From DATARH01 sp036268075 (lineage in GTDB: Bacteria; Pseudomonadota; Alphaproteobacteria; ATCC43930; CGMCC-115725): a stretch of DNA of 64,000 nucleotides. The stretch spans positions 19,876-83,875 of the forward strand of contig DATAUV010000114.1 of NCBI GenBank assembly GCA_036268075.1. The letters run 5' to 3'. This document shows, piece by piece, positions 25,529 to 34,147 of this stretch. Numbering within the stretch: position 1 is the first letter of the stretch; each line of letters begins with the position of its first letter. The notes under the pieces are model-generated. The model was not told where the DNA came from, did no database searches, and saw nothing but the letters and a program-made list of their open reading frames with translations. A program made the position numbers and the translations under genes.

Positions 25529-26221
25529 ATGCCAAATTACATGCTGGTCAGCTTCAAGACCTGCCCCTGGGTGCAGCGCTCGGCGATCATCCTGCGCGAG
25601 AAGAACGAGCCGTTCGAGTTCCGCCACATCGAGAGCGACAACCGGCCGGACTGGTTTCTCGCGATCTCGCCGCACAAAAAGGTGCCGGTGCTGCGCATCG
25701 ACGACAAGGTGACGCTGTTCGAATCGAGCGCGATCAACGAATACCTCGACGAGGTGGTGAGCCCGCAGCTTCACCCGGCCGATCCGATCGAGCGCGCGAT
25801 CAACCGCGCCTGGACCGATTACGTACCGACCTTTTCCTCGGCGGTCACCGGCTGCGCCTATGCCGCGACCAAGGAGGCCTATGACGCCGCGGTCGCGAAA
25901 ATCCCGGACGCCTTCGCCAAGCTCGAAGGCGCGCTCGAAAAGCAGGGCGGCGGGCCGTTCTTCAACGGCGCAAAGTACTCGCTCGTCGATGCCGCCTATG
26001 CGCCGTTCCTGCAGCGCTATTACTTCCTCGACCGGGTGAAGCCGCTCGGCCAGATCGAGAAGTACCCGCGCGTGAAAGCCTGGGCCGACGCGCTGATGGC
26101 CCGCCCCTCGACCCACTCGTTCCCGGAGCCGGAGTTCGAGGCGATGTACCGCGAGAATCTGCGGAAGCGCGGCAGCTATCTGTCGTCGTTCCTGGAGCCG
26201 GCAAGGGCTGCGGCGGAGTAG
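25529..26221 (+). CDS. Glutathione S-transferase
   Basis: A 230-aa GST. The thioredoxin-like N-domain has TCPWVQRSAIILREKN (a Cys-type active-site region as in omega/beta classes), the cis-Pro motif KVPVLRIDD, and the glutathione-gamma-glutamyl site FESSAINEYLDE. The helical C-domain follows (GAKYSLVDAAYAPFLQRYYFL). GGAGG lies 6 nt before the ATG. Likely roles are detoxification or reductive dehalogenation/dethiolation. Confidence 0.92.
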   Translation: MPNYMLVSFKTCPWVQRSAIILREKNEPFEFRHIESDNRPDWFLAISPHKKVPVLRIDDKVTLFESSAINEYLDEVVSPQLHPADPIERAINRAWTDYVPTFSSAVTGCAYAATKEAYDAAVAKIPDAFAKLEGALEKQGGGPFFNGAKYSLVDAAYAPFLQRYYFLDRVKPLGQIEKYPRVKAWADALMARPSTHSFPEPEFEAMYRENLRKRGSYLSSFLEPARAAAE

Positions 26222-26256
26222 AGCGCCAGGGGTTCAAGAGCGCGGCACCCACCAAC

Positions 26257-26374
26257 CCCTCGCCGCCCATTGGGGGGAGAGGGAGGGGCCCGCGAAGCGG
26301 GAGGGTGAGGTGGGCTGATTCAGAGCATGCCCACCTCACCCCGGCCCTCTCCCCCCAATGGGCGGAGAGGGAGC
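26257..26374. repeat. CTCTCCCCCC-type palindrome, copy 1
   Basis: CCGCCCATTGGGGGGAGAGG and CCTCTCCCCCCAATGGGCGG form the outer pair and GGTGAGGTGGGC/GCCCACCTCACC the inner pair. It sits between convergent GST and PhnB-like genes. A related element is at 39002. Confidence 0.8.
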
Positions 26375-26404
26375 GATCCGTGCGGTCGCTACCAGCGCTG
26401 CTGA

Positions 26405-26818
26405 TTAGTGCTGCTCGACCATCACCATCCAGTTGATGCCGAACTTGTCGCCGACCATCCCGAAGGCCGGCGAGAAGAACGTCTTGGTCAGCGGCATCCG
26501 CACCTGACCGCCCTCGGCGAGCGCCGTGAACTTGCGCTCGGCGTCGGCGGCGTCGGTGGCCGACAGGGCCAGGGAAAACCCATGGAAACCCTGGTCGGGC
26601 TCGCCCATCCCGTCGGAAGCCATGATCATCGTGTCGCCGATCTTCACCGAGGCGTGCATGATCTTGTCGCCCATCTCCGGCTTCATCCCCGGCGGTTTCG
26701 GCTCGGGATGGTCCTTGAACCGCATCATCATCTGCACCTCGGCGCCGAGCGCCTTTTTGTAGAAGGCGATCGCCTCCTCGCAACGGCCGCCGAGCGCCAG
26801 GTAAGTGGTGATTGCCAT
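26405..26818 (-). CDS. VOC family protein, PhnB-like
   Basis: A 137-aa single-domain VOC protein of the PhnB/3-demethylubiquinone-like group. It opens MAITTYLALGGRCEEAIAFY with the paired KKALGAEVQMMMRF; the second module has PLTKTFFSPAFGMVGDKFGINWMV, the standard ending of this family. GAGGAG lies 8 nt before the ATG at 26818. Enzymatic activity is unproven for most members; a binding role is possible. Confidence 0.9.
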   Translation of the reverse strand: MAITTYLALGGRCEEAIAFYKKALGAEVQMMMRFKDHPEPKPPGMKPEMGDKIMHASVKIGDTMIMASDGMGEPDQGFHGFSLALSATDAADAERKFTALAEGGQVRMPLTKTFFSPAFGMVGDKFGINWMVMVEQH

Positions 26819-26892
26819 CGTCGTCACTCCTCTTCAATCGGCAACAATAAGATGCGGGCGGGACGCCGCAACCCTTAACAAAAAGATACGGG

Positions 26893-27070
26893 CGGGAGGA
26901 CAAGGAAGGGCTCGACCTCGCGATCCTGTTCCCGACCTCGGCGATGTACGTCACCGCGTTTACCCGCATGAATTCCCGCTTCGCCGCCGCCGCGTGCCGC
27001 GCCTATAACGACTGGCTCTACGACTACATCCAGGCCGCCGACGCGAAACGGCTTTACGGCGCCGCCGCGA
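26893..27070 (+). pseudogene. Internal fragment of an amidohydrolase (ACMSD-like) gene
   Basis: In one frame the sequence reads EGLDLAILFPTSAMYVTAF, then AACRAYNDWLYDYIQAADAKRLYGAA. That is the typical central segment of metal-dependent amidohydrolase-2 TIM barrels (consensus GIDVAVLFPT...AYNDWLADF...RLFGVA). There is no start codon region, no metal-binding HxH motif and no C-terminus. The frame passes directly into an unrelated relic, so the gene is dead. Confidence 0.72.
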
Positions 27071-27083
27071 TCACGGCCCATGA

Positions 27084-27260
27084 CTCGGCCTCGCCCTCGA
27101 CCTCGCGTCCGAGACCGAAACGCCGATGCGCCTCAACGCGCTCGCCAAGGCCGAAATGGACGCCGCGATCGAACGCGGCTGGGGCGATCGCGACGCGTCG
27201 AGCTTCCTTCTGTTGCAGGAGGAACGCGCCGGCGTCGCGGTGCGGCTGCCCAATTCCTAG
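27084..27260 (+). pseudogene. 3' fragment of a 3-hydroxyisobutyrate dehydrogenase-family gene
   Basis: A second frame reads LGLALDLASETETPMRLNAL, then AAIERGWGDRDASSFLLLQEERAGV and a TAG stop. This is the C-terminal helical end of NAD-dependent beta-hydroxyacid dehydrogenases (consensus KDLGLALD...GWGDRDAS...LE). The NAD-binding half is missing and an in-frame TGA precedes it. It starts about 13 bp after the amidohydrolase fragment. The remaining 140 bp to the TRAP gene hold nothing I can identify. Confidence 0.72.
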
Positions 27261-27399
27261 GCAGCAGCCCGAGCCCCTCGGCGGCAAGCCCGGCACGGAT
27301 CGCATAGCCGCTCTGCGCGAACCGCACGGCGCTTGACTCGCCCCCGCTCTTTGCCGCTGTTGCTCGCCATAAATCAGGATGCCCGGGGGAGAATCGGCG

Positions 27400-28422
27400 A
27401 TGAGCTTGACGCGCAGGACATTGCTGGCCCGCGCCGGCACTGCCGCCGGCACGATTGTGGCCGCGCCGTTCGTCCTCCGCTATCCCGCCAACGCCGCCGA
27501 GTTCGACTACAAATGCGGCACGGCGCTGCCGGACGGGCACCCGATGTGCATCCGCGGCCGCGAGGCGATGGACCGCATCAAGGAAAAAAGCAGCGGGCGG
27601 CTCGCGATCACGCTCTACACCAACAGCGTGCTCGGCCAGGACACGGCGATGATCTCGCAGACGATCTCCGGCGCGCTGCAATGCTATTACCTGCCGATCG
27701 ACCTGCTCGCCCCGCGCAACCCGGCCTGCGGCATCTTCGGCGTCGGGTTCGCGTTCGACGGCTACACCCATGTGTGGGAATCGATCGACGGCGACCTCGG
27801 CGACTATCTGCGCGAATTGTCCGAGCAGATCGGCTTTCACGTGATGCCCAAGGGCTTCGACCACGGGTTCCGCCACATCACGACGCGCAACAAGCCGATC
27901 AACGTGCCGGGCGACCTCAAGGGCTTCAAGATCCGCCTGCCGGTCGCGCCCTACCTGATTTCGCTGTTCAAGCATCTCGGCGCGTCGCCGACCCCGATCA
28001 ATTTCGGCGAGGTCTATAGCGCGTTGCAGACGGGTGTCGTCGACGGCCAGGAAAACCCGCTGATCCTCATCGACACGGCCAAGCTCTACGAGGTGCAGAA
28101 GTTCTGCAGCATGACCTACCACGTCTGGGCCGCCATCAACATGTCGTTCGGCGTGCCGTACTGGAAGAAGCTGCCGCAGGACCTGCAGGATCTCGCGACC
28201 ACCGAGTTCAGCGCCTCGGCGATGACCGAACGCGACGACTGGCAGAAAATGAGCGCGGCGGAAGTGGACAAGCTGAGCAAGGCGGGCCTCACCTTCAACA
28301 AGCCCGACATCGCACCCTTCCGCGACGAGCTGAAGAAGGCGGGCTTCTACCCCGAGATGAAGAAGGAATCGGGCGACAAGGCCTGGGCCCTCCTTGAAAA
28401 ATACGTCGGGCAGCTCGCGTGA
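27400..28422 (+). CDS. TRAP transporter solute-binding protein (DctP family)
   Basis: A 340-aa periplasmic binding protein. It has a twin-arginine-type signal (TRRTLLARAGTAAGT, cleavage near ANAAEF). The DctP fold shows GTALPDGHPMCIRGREAM, SGRLAITLYTNSVLGQDTAMI, the substrate carboxylate-binding region KGFKIRLPVAPYL, and NFGEVYSALQTGVVDGQENPL, which is the family's hallmark. The start ATG follows GGGGAGA by 8 nt. Its stop overlaps the start of the membrane subunit (GTGA). The ligand is probably an organic acid. Confidence 0.94.
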   Translation: MSLTRRTLLARAGTAAGTIVAAPFVLRYPANAAEFDYKCGTALPDGHPMCIRGREAMDRIKEKSSGRLAITLYTNSVLGQDTAMISQTISGALQCYYLPIDLLAPRNPACGIFGVGFAFDGYTHVWESIDGDLGDYLRELSEQIGFHVMPKGFDHGFRHITTRNKPINVPGDLKGFKIRLPVAPYLISLFKHLGASPTPINFGEVYSALQTGVVDGQENPLILIDTAKLYEVQKFCSMTYHVWAAINMSFGVPYWKKLPQDLQDLATTEFSASAMTERDDWQKMSAAEVDKLSKAGLTFNKPDIAPFRDELKKAGFYPEMKKESGDKAWALLEKYVGQLA

Positions 28423-30302
28423 GCGCTGAACCGGCCGTCGCCGGCGCCATCAACCCCGCCGCGTGGGTGGGGTTGCGCCGCGCCGCCTTCCGGCTCGACC
28501 GGGTGATCGGGATCGGAACCGAATTCAGCGGCGCGGTGCTGGTGCTGGCCGAGGTGGCGATCCTCTTCGCCGGGGTTGTCTCCCGCTATGTCTTCGACAG
28601 CCCGATCATCTGGACCGACGAGCTGGCGAATTTCCTGCTGTTGTGGCTGGCGATGCTGGGCTCGGTCGTCGCGTTCCGCCGCGACGGGCATATGCGGCTG
28701 ACGACCCTCGTTAATTCGGTGGGACCGGAATGGGGCAGTTGGCTTGGCGCGCTCGCGGCGCTGGTGCTGATCGCGTTCGTCCTCGAAATCCTCGTGCCGG
28801 CGCACGAGTATCTGAACCAGCAATCCTTCGTCCAGCTCATCACGCTCAAGATTTCCGACGGCTATCGCGTGCTCGCGATCATGGTCGGCACGTCGCTGTT
28901 GGCGGTCGTGACGCTGCTGCGGCTGTTCCAGACGACGAACCTCAAGCGGTTTCTGTCGGCGCTGCTGGTGGTCGCGGCGATTTCCGCCGGGCTCTGGGCA
29001 TCGCAGCCCCTGCTGCTCGCGATGGGGCATGGCAGCCTCGTCGTCTTCTTTGTCGTGATGGTCGCGGTTTGCGTCGGCATCGGCGTGCCGATCGCGTTCA
29101 CCTTCGGCATCGCGACCCTGTCCTACCTCGCGCTCAACACCGACCTGCCGCTGGTCATCGTCATCAACCGGATGGATGACGGCATCTCGAACCTGCTGCT
29201 GCTGTCGGTGCCGATGTTCGTGTTTCTCGGCCTGTTGATGGAGATGACGGGGATTGCGCGGGTTATGGTCAATTTCCTCGCCTCGCTGGTCGGCCATGTG
29301 CGCGGCGGCCTCTCCTACGTGCTGCTCGGCGCGATGTATCTCGTCTCCGGCATCTCCGGGTCGAAGGCGGCGGACATGGCCGCGGTCGCCCCGATCCTCT
29401 TCCCCGAGATGCAGAAGCGCGGCAGCCATCCGGGTGAGCTCGCCTCATTGCTCGCGACCTCCAGCGCGATGTCCGAGACGATCCCGCCGAGCCTCGTCCT
29501 CATTACGATCGGCTCGGTCGTGCCGGGATTGTCGATCGCCGCGCTCTTTACCGGCGGCTTGCTGCCCGCCTTCGTCGCCGCGCTCTCGCTGGTGCTGGTG
29601 GCGTGGTGGCGCTCGCGCAACACCGATACCGGCGTCCACGAGCGCGCCCGCGTCGCCGAGATGCTGAAGAGCTTTGCGATCGCGGTTCCCGGCCTGACCC
29701 TGCCCTTCGTCATCCGCTTCGCGGTCATCGACGGCGTCGCGACGGCGACCGAGGTCTCGACTGTCGGCGTCGTCTACACCGCCCTTCTCGGCATCTTCAT
29801 CTATCGCCAGTTCGAGTGGCGCCGCATCTACCCGATCCTCGTCGAGACCGTCTCGCTGACCGGGGCGGTGCTGATGATCATCGGCACCGCGACCGCGATG
29901 GCCTGGGCGCTGACGCAGTCGGGGTTCTCGCTGTGGCTCGTCTCGGTCATGGCGGCGGTGCCGGGGGGAAGCTGGGGCTTTCTCGCGATCACGATCGTGG
30001 CCTTCGTCATCCTCGGCAGCGTGCTTGAGGGGCTGCCGGCGATCGTGCTGTTCGGCCCGCTCCTGTTCCCGATCGCCAAGACCATGGGGGTGCACGAGGT
30101 GCATTACGCGATGGTCGTGATCCTGGCGATGGGGATCGGGCTCTTCGCGCCGCCCTTCGGTGTCGGCTTCTACGGCGCCTGCGCGATCGGCCGGGTCAAT
30201 CCCGATGACGCGCTGTGGCGCATCTGGCCCTACATCTTCGCCCTGATCGCCTCGCTGATCATCGTCGCGGCGATCCCTTGGCTGTCGATCGGGTTTTTAT
30301 GA
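28419..30302 (+). CDS. TRAP transporter fused membrane subunit (DctQ-DctM)
   Basis: A 627-aa inner-membrane protein that joins both TRAP membrane subunits. Residues 1-170 form the small DctQ-like part with four helices (VVSRYVFDSPIIWTDELANF is the typical signature). About residues 190-627 form the large DctM part with some twelve helices (IGVPIAFTFGIATL, SVPMFVFLGLLMEMTG, SGISGSKAADMAAVAPIL, SAMSETIPPSLVLI, LFAPPFGVGFYGA). Transport is driven by an ion gradient. The GTG start overlaps the binding-protein stop by 4 bp. Confidence 0.94.
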   Translation: MSAEPAVAGAINPAAWVGLRRAAFRLDRVIGIGTEFSGAVLVLAEVAILFAGVVSRYVFDSPIIWTDELANFLLLWLAMLGSVVAFRRDGHMRLTTLVNSVGPEWGSWLGALAALVLIAFVLEILVPAHEYLNQQSFVQLITLKISDGYRVLAIMVGTSLLAVVTLLRLFQTTNLKRFLSALLVVAAISAGLWASQPLLLAMGHGSLVVFFVVMVAVCVGIGVPIAFTFGIATLSYLALNTDLPLVIVINRMDDGISNLLLLSVPMFVFLGLLMEMTGIARVMVNFLASLVGHVRGGLSYVLLGAMYLVSGISGSKAADMAAVAPILFPEMQKRGSHPGELASLLATSSAMSETIPPSLVLITIGSVVPGLSIAALFTGGLLPAFVAALSLVLVAWWRSRNTDTGVHERARVAEMLKSFAIAVPGLTLPFVIRFAVIDGVATATEVSTVGVVYTALLGIFIYRQFEWRRIYPILVETVSLTGAVLMIIGTATAMAWALTQSGFSLWLVSVMAAVPGGSWGFLAITIVAFVILGSVLEGLPAIVLFGPLLFPIAKTMGVHEVHYAMVVILAMGIGLFAPPFGVGFYGACAIGRVNPDDALWRIWPYIFALIASLIIVAAIPWLSIGFL

Positions 30303-30313
30303 TCCGGCGGCCC

Positions 30314-30393
30314 CGTAGGATGGGCTGAGCGGAGCGACGCCCATCAATGCTTGGGTGGCAACGATGGGCTTCGCCGCGCTCAGCCCATCCTAC
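30314..30393. repeat. GTAGGATGGG palindrome, short form, copy 3
   Basis: CGTAGGATGGGCTGAGCGG with its complement CGCTCAGCCCATCCTACG, spaced by a short loop and lacking the inner 'GCGGAGG' arms seen in copies 1, 2 and 4. It lies between the TRAP and enoyl-CoA hydratase genes. Confidence 0.85.
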
Positions 30394-30447
30394 GCGGCGA
30401 GGCCTGTGTTAGGGTCGCCCGCGATCAGGCTAACGAAGGGCGGGCAA

Positions 30448-31227
30448 GTGTCGGACATTCGGATAGAGCGGCGGGGCGACGCCGTCGCGATCGTGACGAT
30501 CGACCGCCAGGCGCGGCGCAACGCGCTCGACATCGCGGCGTGGCGCGGCCTCGCCGAGGCGTTCCGCGGCCTCGCCCAGGACAAGACCGTGCGGCTCGCG
30601 GTGCTGACCGGCGCCGGCGGGCATTTCTGCGCCGGGGCCGATATCAGCGAGTTCGCCCGCGCGCGCGCCGACAGCGCCGGCGGCGCCGCGTATGAGAAAA
30701 CCGTCGCGGCCGCCTATGCCGCGATCCGCGCGCTGCCGCAGCCGAGCATCGCCGCGATCGAGGGCTCCTGCGCCGGCGGCGGCTGTGCGATCGCGCTCTC
30801 CTGCGATTTCCGGGTGATGCGGCGCGGCGCCCGTTTCGGTATCCCCGCCGCCAAGCTCGGCACGATCTACACGATCGGCGAGTGCCATCTGCTGCAATCG
30901 ACGATCGGTCTCGCCAACGCCAAGCGCATCCTCTTCGGCGGCGTGCTGCACGATGCCGAGACCGCGCGCGAGATGGGGTTCGCCGACGCCCTCGTCGACG
31001 CCGACCCGGTCGCCGCCGCGATCGAGTTCGCCGCCGCGATGACCGCCAACGCGCCGCTTGCCATCGCCGGGATGAAGACGATCCTCGACGAGCTCGCCCG
31101 CGGCGACATCGCCGCCGCCCGCCCCGGGATCGAACAACGCATCCGCGAGGCGCTCGACAGCGCCGACTACCGCGAGGGCGCGGCGGCCTTTATGGAGAAG
31201 CGGCCACCGCGCTTTTCTGGCCAGTGA
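30448..31227 (+). CDS. Enoyl-CoA hydratase/isomerase family protein
   Basis: A 259-aa crotonase-fold enzyme acting on acyl-CoA thioesters. The CoA/oxyanion-hole motifs are GHFCAGADISEF and GSCAGGGCAIALSCDFR; the following FGIPAAKLGTIYTIGECHLL carries the position of the second catalytic acid (Glu in GEC). The GTG at 30448 gives MSDIRIERRGDAVAIVTIDR, the normal N-terminus. The upstream frame lies in the palindrome and is not coding. It may serve beta-oxidation or degradation of the acid imported by the TRAP system. Confidence 0.92.
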   Translation: MSDIRIERRGDAVAIVTIDRQARRNALDIAAWRGLAEAFRGLAQDKTVRLAVLTGAGGHFCAGADISEFARARADSAGGAAYEKTVAAAYAAIRALPQPSIAAIEGSCAGGGCAIALSCDFRVMRRGARFGIPAAKLGTIYTIGECHLLQSTIGLANAKRILFGGVLHDAETAREMGFADALVDADPVAAAIEFAAAMTANAPLAIAGMKTILDELARGDIAAARPGIEQRIREALDSADYREGAAAFMEKRPPRFSGQ

Positions 31228-31246
31228 GCATGTCCCCTTTTTCTAT

Positions 31247-31324
31247 CGTCTTTCCCGCGAAGGCGGGAATCCAGGGTCAACGCTTCGTCGCTCGCCCTGG
31301 ACCCCCGCCTTCGCGGGGGCGACG
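31247..31324. repeat. REP-like palindrome, copy 4
   Basis: CTTTCCCGCGAAGGCGGGAA and ACCCCCGCCTTCGCGGGGGC hairpins, with CCAGGGTCAACG and CGCCCTGG as inner arms. It lies between the enoyl-CoA hydratase and hyuA genes. Confidence 0.8.
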
Positions 31325-31350
31325 AACTGTTAGAGAGGCCGGCCAATAAG

Positions 31351-33363
31351 ATGAAATGGCTCGGCATCGACACCGGCGGCACGTTCACCGACCTCGTGCT
31401 TTATGACGAGGACACGGGCCGGCTGACGATCGAGAAGGTGCCGAGCACGCCGGCCGACCCCTCGGCCGGGATCCTCGCCGGCATCGCCCGGCTCAACCTC
31501 GACCTCGGGGAGGTCGCCAAGCTCGCCCACGGCACGACGGTCGCGACCAACACGATCCTCGAGCGCAAGGGCGCGCCGACCGCGGTGCTGACCACCAAGG
31601 GCTTCCGTGACGTGCTCGAGGTCGGGCGCGGCAACCGCACGATCCTCTACAACATCAAGGCCGTGCGCCCGAAGCCGCTGGTGCCGCGCTCGCGCGTCTA
31701 CGAGATCGACGAGCGCACCCTATACGACGGCACGATCGCGCGCGAGGTCGACCCCGAGCAGGTTCGCTCGATCGCCGCCGCGCTCGCCGCAAGCGGGATC
31801 GAGGCCGTCGCGATCTGCTTCCTCCACGCCTACGCCAACGAGGCCAACGAACGCGCCGCCCGCGACGCGGTCGCCGCCGCCTTGCCTGACGCGGCGGTCG
31901 CGGCCTCGCATCAGGTCTTGCCCGAATACCGCGAGTACGAGCGGTTCACCGCGACGATGCTGAGCGCCTATGTCGCGCCGCGTATGCGCGATTACCTCGG
32001 GGCGCTGCAGGAGGGGCTGAGCCGCCGCGGCTACCGGCGCGACATCGCGATCATGACCTCGAACGGCGGCACCTGGCCGGTGCGGCGGATCGTCGAGTCG
32101 CCGGTGAATTCGGTCCTCTCCGGCCCCGCCGCCGGGGTGATCGGCGCGGTCGAAATCGCCGGCAAGGCGGGATACGGCAACCTCATCACCTACGACATGG
32201 GCGGCACCTCGACCGACACGTGCCTCGTCAAGAACGGCGAGTTTTCGATCTCGACCGACGGCTCCATCGGCACCCACCCGATCAAGCTCCAGCAGATCGA
32301 CATCAACAGCATCGGCGCCGGCGCGGGCTCGATCGCCTATCTCGACGCCGGCAAGGCGATCGCGGTCGGCCCGCGCTCGGCCGGGGCGGTGCCGGGTCCC
32401 GCCGCCTATGGCCGCGGCAATCCGGAGCCGACCGTGACCGACGCCAACCTCGCGCTCGGCCGGCTCGGCACCGACCGCATCCTCGGCGGCGAAATCCGCC
32501 TCGATGCCGGGCTCGCCGGCGCGGCGGTGGAGCGGCTCGCGGGCGCGGTGGGGCTCGACCGCCAGCGCATGGCCGAGGGCATCCTCGCCATCGTCACCGC
32601 CAAGATGACCGCGAGCATCAAGGAAATCTCGATCATGCGCGGCCACGACCCGCGCGATTTCGCCCTGTTCGCCTATGGCGGCGCCGGCCCGCTGCACGCC
32701 GCGGCGGTGGCCGACGAGCTGGGTTGCCCGCGCGTGCTGATCCCGCCGCTGCCCGGCAATTTCTCCGCGTATGGCCTCCTCGCCGCCGACACCCGCCACG
32801 ACTACGCCCGCACCCGCGTGGTGGCGACCGCCGCGCTCCCCTTCGCCGAATTGCAGGCGACGCTCGCCCAGATGCGCGAACAAGGCCGCGCGCGGCTCGC
32901 CGAGGATGGGTTCGCCCCCGACGCCATGCGCTTCGAGGCGCGACTCGACATGCGCTTTATCGGTCAGGCCTTCGAGCTGCCGGTGGCGATGCCCGACACG
33001 GCGGCGTCGATGGACGGTCTCGACCGCGCCTTCATCGCCGCCTACGAGGCGCGTTATTCCTACGCCGTTCCGGCCCCGGCCGAGATCGTCACCTTCCGCC
33101 TCGCCGCCTACGGGCTGGTGACAAAGCCGGGGATGCCGCCCGCCCCCTCGGCCCGCCTCGACGCGAAGATCGGCGAGCGGCCGGTCGCCTTCGACGGCAA
33201 GTTCCGCCCGACCCCCATCTACGACCGCCCGCTGCTCGCCGCGGGCGTCGCGCTCACCGGCCCCGCAATCATCGAGGAAACCGGCTCGACGACGATCGTC
33301 CCGCCCGGCTTTACCGCGACGGTCGAGCCGCAGGGAATGCTCGTGCTGGAGCGGCGCAAATGA
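31351..33363 (+). CDS. hyuA: Hydantoinase/oxoprolinase family, subunit A
   Basis: A 670-aa ATP-dependent amidohydrolase subunit (N-methylhydantoinase/5-oxoprolinase/acetone carboxylase superfamily). The actin-like ATP-binding N-terminus begins MKWLGIDTGGTFTDLVLYDE. AHGTTVATNTILERKGA, the IMTSNGGTWP segment, NSVLSGPAAGVIGA, and YDMGGTSTDTCLV follow. The C-terminal domain ends QGMLVLERRK. It works with hyuB; the substrate is a cyclic amide or related compound. The normal hyuA-hyuB junction is interrupted by a toxin-antitoxin module. Confidence 0.94.
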   Translation: MKWLGIDTGGTFTDLVLYDEDTGRLTIEKVPSTPADPSAGILAGIARLNLDLGEVAKLAHGTTVATNTILERKGAPTAVLTTKGFRDVLEVGRGNRTILYNIKAVRPKPLVPRSRVYEIDERTLYDGTIAREVDPEQVRSIAAALAASGIEAVAICFLHAYANEANERAARDAVAAALPDAAVAASHQVLPEYREYERFTATMLSAYVAPRMRDYLGALQEGLSRRGYRRDIAIMTSNGGTWPVRRIVESPVNSVLSGPAAGVIGAVEIAGKAGYGNLITYDMGGTSTDTCLVKNGEFSISTDGSIGTHPIKLQQIDINSIGAGAGSIAYLDAGKAIAVGPRSAGAVPGPAAYGRGNPEPTVTDANLALGRLGTDRILGGEIRLDAGLAGAAVERLAGAVGLDRQRMAEGILAIVTAKMTASIKEISIMRGHDPRDFALFAYGGAGPLHAAAVADELGCPRVLIPPLPGNFSAYGLLAADTRHDYARTRVVATAALPFAELQATLAQMREQGRARLAEDGFAPDAMRFEARLDMRFIGQAFELPVAMPDTAASMDGLDRAFIAAYEARYSYAVPAPAEIVTFRLAAYGLVTKPGMPPAPSARLDAKIGERPVAFDGKFRPTPIYDRPLLAAGVALTGPAIIEETGSTTIVPPGFTATVEPQGMLVLERRK

Positions 33364-33439
33364 TCCGGTGCGTCAAAACCGGATGAACGGATAAGATAGA
33401 GGGCGCACCGCAAAGGCGGCAATGGGATCAAGGTAAGCC

Positions 33440-33676
33440 ATGAGCGAAGTCCGCGCGCGCATTCGGGTCGGCCGCGACCACGTCATAAGCGGCGTTGCGC
33501 CCGACGATATTCCGCCGGGCGACCACGAGGCGCTGATCACCCTGGGCCCGGCCGTCAAACCTCGTATCGAGGCGAGGCCGTTTCGCGTCTCGGCCTTGCC
33601 TACCATCGATCTAGGGCCATGGCCGGAACAGCTCAGCCTGCGCCGAGAGGACATCTACGGCGACGATGGCCGGTGA
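33440..33676 (+). CDS. Putative antitoxin of a PIN-toxin module
   Basis: A 78-aa acidic small protein (ends LRREDIYGDDGR). It does not clearly match a named antitoxin family. Its position directly before a PIN-domain gene, with stop and start overlapping (TGATG), is the main evidence. It would neutralise the toxin and probably repress the pair. AAGG lies about 8 nt before the ATG. The amino-acid segment PWPEQLSLRREDIYG could be the toxin-binding tail, as this is usually C-terminal. Confidence 0.65.
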   Translation: MSEVRARIRVGRDHVISGVAPDDIPPGDHEALITLGPAVKPRIEARPFRVSALPTIDLGPWPEQLSLRREDIYGDDGR

Positions 33677-34098
33677 TGTTTGTCGACACCAACGTCCTGG
33701 TTTACGCGGCAGCTCCGGGGGCTCCGGCCCAGCAACGGGCAATCGAGGCCCTGGCGAACCACGGCGGCGGAGAAGAGGGTTTGCGGATCAGCCGTCAGGT
33801 ACTGCGCGAGTTCGTGGCAGTGATCACTCGCCCTCAGCTATGGGCGCGGCCGAGTTCGGCGGACGAAGCGGCTGCGGCCGCAATCGCGCTGGCTGCCGCG
33901 TTTGACATCCTGGAGGATGGGCCGGCCGTCTGGGACCAGCTTGTCCGCCTCTGCCGCCGCGTATCTTTTGGCGGACGGCAAGTTCATGACGCCAATATCG
34001 TCGCGACGATGCTGGCGCACGGCGAGCGGCGTTTGCTCACCTTCAATGATTCGGATTTCCGACGCTTCAGCGATGACATCGAACTCGTTGTTCCTTGA
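33676..34098 (+). CDS. PIN-domain ribonuclease toxin (VapC-like)
   Basis: A 140-aa PIN-domain protein, likely the RNase toxin of a type II toxin-antitoxin pair. Acidic active-site residues are visible: Asp in MFVDTNVLVYAA, Glu in VLREFVAVITRP, Asp in VHDANIVATML and Asp in LTFNDSDFRRF. The length is typical. It is translationally coupled to the small upstream gene. The pair lies between hyuA and hyuB on the same strand and so is co-transcribed with metabolic genes. Confidence 0.9.
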   Translation: MFVDTNVLVYAAAPGAPAQQRAIEALANHGGGEEGLRISRQVLREFVAVITRPQLWARPSSADEAAAAAIALAAAFDILEDGPAVWDQLVRLCRRVSFGGRQVHDANIVATMLAHGERRLLTFNDSDFRRFSDDIELVVP

Positions 34099-34105
34099 CC
34101 TTGGC

Positions 34106-34147
34106 GCCAGCGTGCCGCGCGGCATGCCGGTGCTGGAGCGCAAGTGA
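34106..34147 (+). pseudogene. Relic of the original hyuA 3' end
   Basis: Between the toxin and hyuB, in frame up to the hyuB start, lies GASVPRGMPVLERK followed by TGA. It aligns with the hyuA C-terminus ATVEPQGMLVLERRK. At DNA level, GGCATGCCGGTGCTGGAGCG matches hyuA 33334-33353 with three or four differences. Its TGA overlaps the hyuB ATG (TGATG), the normal coupling of these two genes. It looks like the scar left when the toxin-antitoxin module entered the operon. Confidence 0.7.

Noticed and set aside
26852..26896. Another repeat copy of the GCGGGCGGGACGCC type
   Set aside because: Only a decayed fragment without clear arms; mentioned with the intact copies but not listed as a separate element.
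27261..27340. Possible LysR-type C-terminal relic on the minus strand (AAEGLGLLPRNW)
   Set aside because: Only about 12 residues look similar and the match is too short to support.
33334..34147. Target-site duplication of a recent transposon around the toxin-antitoxin genes
   Set aside because: The two ~27-bp copies differ at several positions and by a codon, and no transposase or terminal inverted repeats are present.
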